IMG/VR virus record: IMGVR_UViG_3300021964_006699
Coordinates: 1 to 37,332 of that record
Length of the DNA: 37,332 nt
Strand: one strand, 5' to 3'
Origin: a virus
A program made the position numbers and the translations under genes. The first letter of the stretch is position 1; every line of letters begins with the position of its first letter. Below the pieces are notes generated by a model. It saw only the letters and a program-made list of their open reading frames with translations, was not told where the DNA came from and did no database searches. Below, one piece after another: positions 32,591 through 37,332 of this stretch.

Positions 32591-32772
32591 CCCAAAGCAT
32601 GGTCAGTTTCATGATCCACATTCTTGCACACTGCACCCCAGCGTAGCACAAACTCTACGTGATCACGGTGTGGTACCCAAAAGCGTGTTCGTGCTAGATG
32701 CACTTCAAACTTCCAATCTCTTGAATTGACCCATGCTACTACTTCTCGAAATTCTGATTGATGTGTGTACAC
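32584..32772 (-). CDS. Small Trp/His-rich protein, GTG start
   Basis: 62 residues; the only start in frame is GTG at 32772. WVNSRDWKFEVHLARTRFWV then PHRDHVEFVLRWG and VDHETDHALGR read like real coding sequence, and the overlapping rightward frame does not. No clear ribosome site. It lies 25 bases after the next upstream gene and is probably read from the late promoter at 33049. Not recognised. Confidence 0.55.
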   Translation of the reverse strand: MYTHQSEFREVVAWVNSRDWKFEVHLARTRFWVPHRDHVEFVLRWGAVCKNVDHETDHALGR

Positions 32773-32797
32773 ACAGTATTGATATACAGTACGATAC

Positions 32798-32995
32798 TTA
32801 ATCGTTCTCTTCCTTTGCGTACAAGCACACTAACTGTGAGCCCTCTAGTGGATAACCATCTTGACTGCCCATGTTTACTAGTGCTAGTTCACGTTCCACA
32901 AAGCAGTTTTCCATTGAGTCTGCTTCTGTGAGTTTGAATGCTTGCACACCCTCACCACCCAGTGTTAGACCTACATATACTAAAAACCATTTCAT
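32798..32995 (-). CDS. Small protein with hydrophobic N terminus
   Basis: 65 residues. MKWFLVYVGLTLGGEG resembles the start of the rightward protein at 29086-29331; a Cys in MENCFVERELA and another in SQLVCLYAKEE match that protein's two-cysteine plan. Likely distant paralogs, possibly exported with a disulfide. A late promoter is 53 bases upstream. Confidence 0.68.
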   Translation of the reverse strand: MKWFLVYVGLTLGGEGVQAFKLTEADSMENCFVERELALVNMGSQDGYPLEGSQLVCLYAKEEND

Positions 32996-33294
32996 AATAA
33001 TAGTTAGTGTAGTGTGTTAAGGGTGTAGTGATTGTGACTTTTGAACACGTATTTATCCGCACAGTGTACGCCTATACTAATAAAGTGTTATTTTTGAGTG
33101 TTTTGAATTTGGTGTAGCGACGAGTGCGTGTTCTTTTATATATGTAGCACGTTATGTGTATACTCACGATATACGGTGCTTTAAATGCGTTCTAGCGTGT
33201 AACACGACTCTTTATACTCGCTACAATATTAGTTAGCGTGTATGACGCTTATACAGCGTTTTAGACGCCTTTTTTTGACGTTTTTAGATGGGGA
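32996..33294. other. Gene-poor stretch with late promoter and short repeats
   Basis: No convincing gene in 299 bases. A late promoter ATAAATAC (leftward) is at 33049-33056. The rest has scattered TAGCG words, including TAGCGTGTA near 33194 and again near 33233, and GTAGCGAC near 33113 that also occurs in the mini-hairpin cluster. On the + strand GCGT-TTTAG-ACGC (33256-33268) is followed by seven T, a weak terminator shape with no rightward gene upstream. Confidence 0.5.
33049..33056 (-). promoter_or_regulatory. Late promoter ATAAATAC for 32995 and 32772 genes
   Basis: Exact ATAAATAC read leftward, about 53 bases before the ATG at 32995. It has the same octamer as the promoters at 29947 and 31406. 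Confidence 0.58.
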
Positions 33295-33537
33295 TTACTG
33301 CTTGTTACACGAGTCAGGAGCAAACACACAGCCTAGTGCGTGTGCTATACTGTCAAAATTGGGTATGTTTGATTCTGATTCTTTATCACTGTTAGTGTGC
33401 GTAGATGACTCTTCAGTAGCATCTAATATTGGACCTTGTGTAAAGGGAGGTTGATTACAGCCTGTTAACAGTAGTAAGAGGATTAAAGCACTGCATATGC
33501 TTAGTATCCATGCATACTGTTTGAGTAGGTGTTTCAT
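33295..33537 (-). CDS. Phage lipoprotein
   Basis: 80 residues. A Lys-containing N terminus and long hydrophobic run (ILSICSALILLLLL) end in the lipobox LTGC, so Cys27 should be lipidated. The mature part is acidic and Ser/Thr-rich, and ends ALGCVFAPDSCNKQ with two cysteines. It could be an outer-membrane spanin-like protein or a superinfection-exclusion lipoprotein; the sequence alone does not decide. It starts by ATGA overlap with a 22-residue membrane peptide gene. Confidence 0.82.
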   Translation of the reverse strand: MKHLLKQYAWILSICSALILLLLLTGCNQPPFTQGPILDATEESSTHTNSDKESESNIPNFDSIAHALGCVFAPDSCNKQ

Positions 33538-33602
33538 GCGTTAAATCCCAATACGACTAATACTACAAGCAAGGTAATGATTATAGCATTGTCCAATTTC
33601 AT
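33534..33602 (-). CDS. 22-residue membrane peptide
   Basis: ATG at 33602; the stop TGA overlaps the lipoprotein start as ATGA. The peptide is MKLDNA followed by IIITLLVVLVVLGF and NA, a single membrane-spanning helix. No ribosome site; the late-type promoter at 33610-33617 would put +1 about three bases before the ATG. Coupling suggests it works with, or only drives translation of, the lipoprotein. Confidence 0.6.
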   Translation of the reverse strand: MKLDNAIIITLLVVLVVLGFNA

Positions 33603-33609
33603 AACAGAG

Positions 33610-33617
33610 GTATTTAG
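33610..33617 (-). promoter_or_regulatory. Late-type promoter CTAAATAC
   Basis: Reads CTAAATAC leftward, seven bases before the ATG at 33602. It marks the boundary between late units (left) and early units (right). Confidence 0.5.
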
Positions 33618-33768
33618 CGGTTTCGACCCCGGTTATAGTATAGTAAAAATTTCTGCAAATAAAATTTTAAAAGTCAGATTTTTCGATGCCTGGTGATTCT
33701 GCATCACCATGGTTTTATTATATAAGCCCCTCGCCTCAAAAAGTTTTTGATTTTTCTTTTCTCTCGCC
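33618..33768. other. AT-rich gap between early and late regions
   Basis: No supported gene. It contains an AT-rich run near 33640-33685 and the hairpin GGTGAT-TCTGC-ATCACC near 33690-33710. A 25-codon leftward frame starting around 33713 has no well-placed ribosome site and is not called. Confidence 0.4.
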
Positions 33769-33796
33769 AAAAAAAAGGGCGACATCTCTGCCGCCC
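33769..33796 (-). terminator. Rho-independent terminator of the early region
   Basis: Leftward, GGGCGGCA-GAGA-TGTCGCCC (one G-U pair, GNRA loop) is followed by eight T. It lies about 30 bases after the stop of the gene at 33825 and separates early from late transcription. Confidence 0.85.
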
Positions 33797-33824
33797 AAAG
33801 TTCTACGAGGTATCTGTTTAGAAT

Positions 33825-34229
33825 TTAGTCTGCTCTGCTGTCCATGTAAGCAGTAAAGCCATAGTTCTTAAACACTTGGGCACATGCTTGGGCACCCACT
33901 TCCTTAACGTCCATGCTCTGTCCTCTGTGCTCTGAAGGGTTCCAAATTGAGTATGCACCACTGTAGTCTTTCTCAATGCCCGCGGCTTTGAATGCCTTGC
34001 CCAACTTGGTGTTACCCTTAACACCATATATCTTAGTGCTGGCAAAGCCACAGTACATAGGCTCACCATACTGGTTGCCTCCAGTCTTTGCATTCCAATC
34101 ATCTAGGAATGATTGTGCCGCAATCTGTGCCGCACTCTTGGCTTCTGCTAGGATGTTACGGATTGCTTCTGCATCGTATTGGTTAATGTCTTGTGCTACT
34201 GCACCTGCTGTTTGTGTTGCTGTAAACAT
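33825..34229 (-). CDS. Conserved phage protein of unknown function
   Basis: 134 residues from the ATG at 34229, set by AAGGAGCG just upstream; a longer frame to 34274 runs into the promoter. An Ala-rich helical N-terminal half is followed by YSIWNPSEHRGQSMDVKEVG then AQACAQVFKNYGFTAYMDSR, a pattern familiar from cyanophage and other marine phage proteins without known function. Strong early promoter and terminator of its own. Confidence 0.75.
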   Translation of the reverse strand: MFTATQTAGAVAQDINQYDAEAIRNILAEAKSAAQIAAQSFLDDWNAKTGGNQYGEPMYCGFASTKIYGVKGNTKLGKAFKAAGIEKDYSGAYSIWNPSEHRGQSMDVKEVGAQACAQVFKNYGFTAYMDSRAD

Positions 34230-34261
34230 ATATTCGCTCCTTTGTTTAAGTTTGTATATAC

Positions 34262-34290
34262 AGTATATGTCCAAAAAGGGGTTCTGTCAA
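34262..34290 (-). promoter_or_regulatory. Early promoter TTGACA-17-TATACT
   Basis: TTGACA at 34285-34290 and TATACT at 34262-34267, read leftward. The -35 box lies in the loop and right arm of a terminator hairpin (34273-34295), so end of one unit and start of the next overlap. Confidence 0.82.
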
Positions 34291-34295
34291 CCCCT
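34273..34295 (-). terminator. Terminator overlapping the next promoter
   Basis: Leftward AGGGGTT-GACAG-AACCCCT then TTTTT. The hairpin starts in the stop codon of the gene at 34294 and contains the -35 box of the following gene. Confidence 0.75.
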
Positions 34296-34626
34296 AAAGT
34301 TCACTAAATCCAAAACTATCTACCTTGTACTTTACTGTGCCAAATAGGATATGATCTCCTACACTTGTGCTACGGTGTCCATACTCTACACCTTCTCGTA
34401 CATGTAGAGGTTGCATTACTGTGATGTCTTCACTGTAGTCACCATTGTCATGCTCTTCGCCGTCCCATTCAATAACCGGACCTTTGCTCCAACTACCCTC
34501 AATGTTCTGTGTGCGTCTGTATGCATACTCAAGTGCATCACTGCCTGTACGCTCGCCCACTTCCACAAATGCTACTGTGCGAGGAGTATCTTCAAATGCT
34601 CCGTGAATTACTACTGCTTGTGCCAT
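34294..34626 (-). CDS. Conserved phage protein with RSTSVGD motif
   Basis: 110 residues. ALEYAYRRTQNIEGSWSKG (about 31-49) and HRSTSVGDHILFG then YKVDSFGF (about 84-107) form a pattern seen in small phage and plasmid proteins of unknown function. AAGGAGCG precedes the ATG. It has its own early promoter, so it is expressed soon after infection, possibly in host takeover; that is inference. Confidence 0.72.
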   Translation of the reverse strand: MAQAVVIHGAFEDTPRTVAFVEVGERTGSDALEYAYRRTQNIEGSWSKGPVIEWDGEEHDNGDYSEDITVMQPLHVREGVEYGHRSTSVGDHILFGTVKYKVDSFGFSEL

Positions 34627-34658
34627 GTGTTACGCTCCTTATTAATTACTATACTTAC

Positions 34659-34687
34659 AGTATATGATCACTTTGGGTTTGTGTCAA
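34659..34687 (-). promoter_or_regulatory. Early promoter TTGACA-17-TATACT
   Basis: TTGACA at 34682-34687 and TATACT at 34659-34664, read leftward, with the GGTTGACACA context also found at three other early promoters here. Confidence 0.82.
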
Positions 34688-34700
34688 CCGGTTTTTCCAA

Positions 34701-35339
34701 TTATTTTTGGAATGTGTGTCCGCCTATGATTGCTGTTGTGGTCTTCTCTGCGGCCCAGTTTGGTAGCACAATGTTGTGGGCATAATACCACAGTGCTCCC
34801 TGGGTATTGTCATTAACACGATATGAACCATATCCAAGTGTCCATATAGCAATCTCTACTGATTGTCTCCAAGCCTGTGCGTTCAACTCAATCAGTTCAC
34901 CCGTACGCTCTAGGTTGGCCCATATGATGTCCTTCTTGCCATCGCAGTACCATGAGAACTGGCAACGATGCTTGATGGGATAGTACACAGGCTCTAGGTT
35001 GGGATCCTGTTTGGTCTTCCACGATTCTCTAACAGGTCCTTGGTACACAACTTCACAGTAGGTGTTTGGAAAACGATCGCTTTCAACCCTGTTGCGTGTG
35101 ACATTGGCTACCGCGGCCTTGCCTTCCACTGATTCCGCTCGTGCTTCAAAGTAGATGTTCTCTGCTAGGCAGATCATTTCTCTGTGTTTGCTGTTAGGGA
35201 TCTTTGCTTCGTTTACTTCTTGGAATACTATTGTCTTGGCTTGATCAGTTAGTTCTGCGGCGTGTGGAAAACTCAGTTTCTCCGCGGCGTTGGCCTGTGT
35301 TGCAATCAGCATTGCTGTTGCTAGTAGTAACTTCTTCAT
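34701..35339 (-). CDS. SleB-type cell-wall hydrolase with signal peptide
   Basis: 212 residues from the ATG at 35339 (GCGAGGA lies just before it; the frame's upstream Met is in the leader). MKKLLLATAMLIATQANA is a Sec signal peptide with cleavage before AEK. CLAENIYFEARAES then VEGKAAVANVTRNRV is the Hydrolase_2/SleB catalytic block with its glutamate, and CEVVYQ plus CQFSWYCDG are the usual downstream cysteines. It probably cuts peptidoglycan from the periplasm. Unusually for a lysis enzyme, it has an early-type promoter. Confidence 0.88.
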   Translation of the reverse strand: MKKLLLATAMLIATQANAAEKLSFPHAAELTDQAKTIVFQEVNEAKIPNSKHREMICLAENIYFEARAESVEGKAAVANVTRNRVESDRFPNTYCEVVYQGPVRESWKTKQDPNLEPVYYPIKHRCQFSWYCDGKKDIIWANLERTGELIELNAQAWRQSVEIAIWTLGYGSYRVNDNTQGALWYYAHNIVLPNWAAEKTTTAIIGGHTFQK

Positions 35340-35382
35340 TTTGGTCCTCGCTTCCATAATATTTAAAGTTGTTTATAGTATT

Positions 35383-35411
35383 ATAATACACTGGTTTTAC
35401 CGATGTGTCAA
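35383..35411 (-). promoter_or_regulatory. Early promoter TTGACA-17-TATTAT
   Basis: TTGACA at 35406-35411 and TATTAT at 35383-35388, read leftward. It lies directly after the terminator at 35414. Confidence 0.78.
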
Positions 35412-35413
35412 CC

Positions 35414-35438
35414 AAAAAAAAGCCCCGTAAAATGGGGC
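35414..35438 (-). terminator. Rho-independent terminator
   Basis: Leftward GCCCC-ATTTTAC-GGGGC followed by eight T. It ends the transcript of the AAA ATPase gene together with its structured 3' region. Confidence 0.9.
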
Positions 35439-35575
35439 ATAAAAGGTGAACCCTAGTACACGGAGCGAGGATGTGTACTAGGGTTCTGTTGTGAAAGTCA
35501 CACACGGAGCGAGGATGTGTATGACCTTCTGTTAACGCATGTACCCGTGATAGGCTACTTTGAGCGAGGGTAAGA
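35439..35575 (-). ncRNA. Putative 3'UTR regulatory RNA with repeated anti-ribosome-site loops
   Basis: Leftward order: CCCTCGCTC (35570-35562), then a hairpin (35494-35528) and a 14-bp perfect hairpin (35448-35486), both with the same loop ATCCTCGCTCC, then the terminator. The loop is antisense to GGAGCGAGGAT; the ATPase leader has GGAGCGAGCAT and neighbours have AGCGAGGA or GGAGCGA as ribosome sites. It may be released as a small RNA that blocks early translation. Read the other way, the loops show GGA motifs, so the active strand is not proven. Confidence 0.55.
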
Positions 35576-36616
35576 TTAAGCCTTCATCACTGTGGTACTT
35601 GCGTAATCCCTCCAGTCGGTAGGGAAACTTGTTGCTAGGTCTGCAATCTTAAGCACTGTACGTAAACTTAGTTCACGCAGTCTAGCCTTGTTCTCGTCGA
35701 TGAATTCAATTACATCATCTTTACGTTCTTGTGGCATGTTGTAGTCATCCAGCATACCATCTCTAACAATCTGTTTGATTCGTAACATCTTCTCACGCTC
35801 TCCATCAATGGTCAAGTCCACATAGTGACAACGTGACTCAAGTGCTTCAAGGTGATCCTTCAACTTCTTGCTTCGCACGTTCTCGAACTTAATATTAGTT
35901 ATGAAGATCGCAGAACCCTTGAACTCAAAACGATCCGGAATACCTTCGCTACGCAGTAGACGCGAGTCAGTGTTCCACGAAATGTAACGCTTCTTGCTAG
36001 TGTCCAATGCGGCCTTAAGAATGTTTAGCGAAAGGTCATCTAGCAGTACTGAGTCACAGTCATCAAACACAACTACGTTTTTAGGATCTGAGTACTTGTA
36101 CAGTTTAGCATAAAGACCAATTGCACTCATAGCACCCTTTACAACTTCGTGCTTGCGATTACCGCCACCGATGTCTTCAAACACTGCATCCTTTTCCAGT
36201 TGCTGTTCTACACCGTAACTCTTACCAACACCCGGAGGTCCTGACACAATCATTGCTCGAATGTCACCTTGCTTTGCGGCACGTGTCATGTCGTCTAGGA
36301 TTTTAAAACGTTTACCAATACGGTCCATGATCTGCTCGTCGCTTTCGCTGTTACGTGCTTCCTTCTTAGCCGCTTGCTGTTTTACTGAGTCGAAGTTTGA
36401 ATCCACAATCTCATAGTCCTGTGGCTTCTCAATTCGTATACGTATACTACGTTCTGGAAAGCCTGGCTGTGCGCCGCCATCAACAGTAACGTAGTTGCCG
36501 TTCTTGCCTTCTTTGAAATGTTCGATCAACGGAAACTTAAGACCTGCAACTGATACATCGTTGCCACGGATCTTGTAACTGCCTTCGTTGATTTGTATTA
36601 ATGCTGTTTTGCTCAT
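35576..36616 (-). CDS. AAA family ATPase
   Basis: 346 residues. Walker A GPPGVGKS (126-133), Walker B VVVFDDCD (181-188), sensor-1 region FITNIKF (238-244) and a candidate Arg finger near Arg229. The first 95 residues form a separate N-terminal domain (ending in KKEARNSESDEQ). It resembles single-ATPase-domain proteins in marine T4-like phages, of unknown task. Its leader CAGCGAGGAGCGAG holds two overlapping ribosome-like motifs. Confidence 0.85.
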   Translation of the reverse strand: MSKTALIQINEGSYKIRGNDVSVAGLKFPLIEHFKEGKNGNYVTVDGGAQPGFPERSIRIRIEKPQDYEIVDSNFDSVKQQAAKKEARNSESDEQIMDRIGKRFKILDDMTRAAKQGDIRAMIVSGPPGVGKSYGVEQQLEKDAVFEDIGGGNRKHEVVKGAMSAIGLYAKLYKYSDPKNVVVFDDCDSVLLDDLSLNILKAALDTSKKRYISWNTDSRLLRSEGIPDRFEFKGSAIFITNIKFENVRSKKLKDHLEALESRCHYVDLTIDGEREKMLRIKQIVRDGMLDDYNMPQERKDDVIEFIDENKARLRELSLRTVLKIADLATSFPTDWRDYASTTVMKA

Positions 36617-36656
36617 ATGCTCGCTCCTCGCTGTTAATTAATTGTTAACTGTATAC

Positions 36657-36685
36657 AGTATACTATCGATACATGCATGTGTCAA
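36657..36685 (-). promoter_or_regulatory. Early promoter TTGACA-17-TATACT
   Basis: TTGACA at 36680-36685 and TATACT at 36657-36662, read leftward, for the AAA ATPase gene. Confidence 0.82.
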
Positions 36686-36692
36686 CTAGTTT

Positions 36693-36854
36693 TTAATTCC
36701 AATCTTCCCAATTGTCGATCCCCTCGACGTGGTGATTGTCTGCTGTTTCCTCATCGTACAGTTCGTCTAGTGAAACGTGTTCCTGTTCGACTTCGTTGTC
36801 CTTTTCGATAATGTCTAGGGCTTCATCCCAAAATGTTTTCTTAGGGTCCATCAT
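36693..36854 (-). CDS. Small acidic protein, 53 residues
   Basis: ATG at 36854 (MMDPKKTFWDEALDI), ending GIDNWEDWN. Strongly acidic throughout. AGGAGG lies ten bases upstream, inside the previous gene, and the start overlaps that stop (TAATG). Not recognised. Third gene of a coupled trio of small early genes. Confidence 0.78.
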   Translation of the reverse strand: MMDPKKTFWDEALDIIEKDNEVEQEHVSLDELYDEETADNHHVEGIDNWEDWN

Positions 36855-36997
36855 TACTGTGTCGCCTCCTGTACTACTGTTGCGCCTTTGTTAATTCCCT
36901 GCTTGAGCATCTCGGTTGCTCCATCCACATCGCCCGGGTTCATGTATAGGTATGCACCCACGGCTCCGATTGCTATAAAAATAATTGCCTTAACCAT
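36854..36997 (-). CDS. Small membrane protein, 47 residues
   Basis: Starts MVKAIIFIAIGAVGAYLYMN, a single N-terminal membrane helix, followed by a short soluble helix (DGATEMLKQGINKGATVV). It overlaps the upstream gene by eight bases and the downstream start by one. GAGGTG precedes it. Not recognised. Confidence 0.75.
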   Translation of the reverse strand: MVKAIIFIAIGAVGAYLYMNPGDVDGATEMLKQGINKGATVVQEATQ

Positions 36998-37193
36998 TTA
37001 GCACCTCATTTCTTACAAGAATAATAGCACCAAATACTACCATTGTCAAGCCTACGCCTGCTACCATTAGCATCTCGCCAATTGTGTTAGCAGTTTCCAT
37101 GCAAGCACCATCACAGTCATTTGCACTTCCTGCCATCGCCATCAACCCACCAAATACTAGCAGGGCGGCAACTGTGTTAATAATTGTTTTCAT
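36990..37193 (-). CDS. Small two-helix membrane protein
   Basis: 67 residues. A first hydrophobic segment (about 5-23, could act as a signal), a short loop with two cysteines (NDCDGACMET) and a second hydrophobic segment (about 41-60). GCGAGGA lies a few bases before the ATG. It heads a three-gene unit with its own early promoter. Not recognised; membrane location is clear, role is not. Confidence 0.78.
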   Translation of the reverse strand: MKTIINTVAALLVFGGLMAMAGSANDCDGACMETANTIGEMLMVAGVGLTMVVFGAIILVRNEVLNG

Positions 37194-37226
37194 TTGTTCC
37201 TCGCTTTGTTAATTTGTTATAATACT

Positions 37227-37254
37227 ATAATAGCATCTTTTCCAAATGTGTCAA
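37227..37254 (-). promoter_or_regulatory. Early promoter TTGACA-16-TATTAT
   Basis: TTGACA at 37249-37254 and TATTAT at 37227-37232, read leftward, for the trio of small genes below it. Confidence 0.75.
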
Positions 37255-37263
37255 CCACTTTTT

Positions 37264-37332
37264 TTAAGCACAATTTGCCCAAAGTCGTTGCTCGTCCAAA
37301 TAGTCAGCGTCAATGCCTCGCTTTTCCATTTC
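37264..37332 (-). CDS. C-terminal end of a truncated gene
   Basis: The leftward frame is open from the window edge to a TAA at 37264-37266 and encodes EMEKRGIDADYLDEQRLW then ANCA. It may be the end of a larger gene or a 21-residue peptide from the ATG at 37329. Too short to identify. Confidence 0.5.
   Translation of the reverse strand, partial: EMEKRGIDADYLDEQRLWANCA

Noticed and set aside
32481-32729. 82-codon rightward frame from a TTG
   Set aside because: It has no ribosome site, runs through the mini-hairpin cluster and overlaps a more plausible leftward gene.
33242-33454. 70-codon rightward frame
   Set aside because: Shadow of the lipoprotein gene, which has a clear lipobox and coupled start.
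33618-33645. tRNA T-arm-like sequence (GGTTTCGACCCCGG)
   Set aside because: No matching acceptor stem, D arm or anticodon arm around it on either strand.
33640-33716. 25-codon leftward frame (MVMQNHQASKN...) before the late region
   Set aside because: The nearest purine-rich site is about 19 bases upstream, too far, and nothing else supports it.
34411-34785. 124-codon rightward frame
   Set aside because: Opposite two well-supported leftward genes and a promoter; Cys/Val-rich shadow with no ribosome site.
35448-35528. Short CRISPR-like repeat pair
   Set aside because: Two units only, with differing palindromic stems around a constant loop; this is a pair of hairpins, not repeat-spacer architecture.

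Overview
This window is a piece of an AT-rich, T4-like (myovirus-type) phage genome. The evidence is a near-complete T4-type recombination and replication set on the + strand: gp32 ssDNA-binding protein, UvsX, UvsY, UvsW, a probable gp62 clamp-loader subunit, gp61 primase and gp41 helicase. Gene pairs overlap tightly (ATGA, TAATG). There are T4-type late promoter motifs (TATAAATA-like) and sigma70-type early promoters. The accessory genes (2OG-Fe(II) oxygenases, SufE, YqgE/AlgH, SleB-type hydrolase, many sugar enzymes) resemble marine T4-like phages such as cyanomyoviruses and pelagiphage HTVC008M. The host is probably an AT-rich marine bacterium; that is inference from gene content and base composition. 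No tRNA, integrase, insertion sequence or CRISPR array was seen.

Layout. (1) 1-4477: end of an acidic protein gene, then gp32, uvsX, a small acidic protein and uvsY; gp32 has a clear promoter and a two-hairpin leader. (2) 4464-16840: a 12-kb glycan and methylation island wedged between uvsY and the uvsW block. It holds a pyruvyltransferase-like protein, a GT29 sialyltransferase-like protein, a cytidylyltransferase-cupin fusion, three GT-A glycosyltransferases, five related KpsC/KpsS-like proteins and five SAM methyltransferases. Four genes (13149-15851) run leftward against the rest. (3) 16879-28486: replication and housekeeping operon with a HARP-like protein, UvsW, gp62-like protein, a miniature C-family (Pol III alpha-like) polymerase protein, a DksA/TraR zinc finger, SufE, primase and helicase, plus one probable structural gene (25178) behind a late promoter. 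(4) 28487-33617: mostly leftward small genes with late promoters (NTAAATAC) and four Fe(II)/2OG dioxygenase-type proteins, YqgE/AlgH, and a lipoprotein preceded by a 22-residue membrane peptide. (5) 33769-37332: leftward early region in which each unit has a TTGACA-17-TATACT promoter and a GGAGCGAGGA-type ribosome site, with strong terminators between several units. It encodes a secreted cell-wall hydrolase, an AAA ATPase and small membrane or acidic proteins.

The most unusual items are: (a) the 3' region of the AAA ATPase gene (35414-35575), which carries two hairpins with the same 11-base loop. On the transcribed strand that loop is antisense to the shared ribosome-binding motif of the neighbouring early genes, and a rho-independent terminator follows, so it looks like an undescribed phage regulatory RNA; (b) a 191-residue protein that keeps the three catalytic aspartates and several fold landmarks of bacterial Pol III alpha; (c) a 64-base element with a 16-bp stem and a T-loop-like arm in the leader of a small late gene; (d) a cluster of d(GCGNAGC)/d(GCGNNAGC) DNA mini-hairpins; (e) genes that appear to be transcribed leaderless from late promoters placed exactly so that +1 is the A of ATG.
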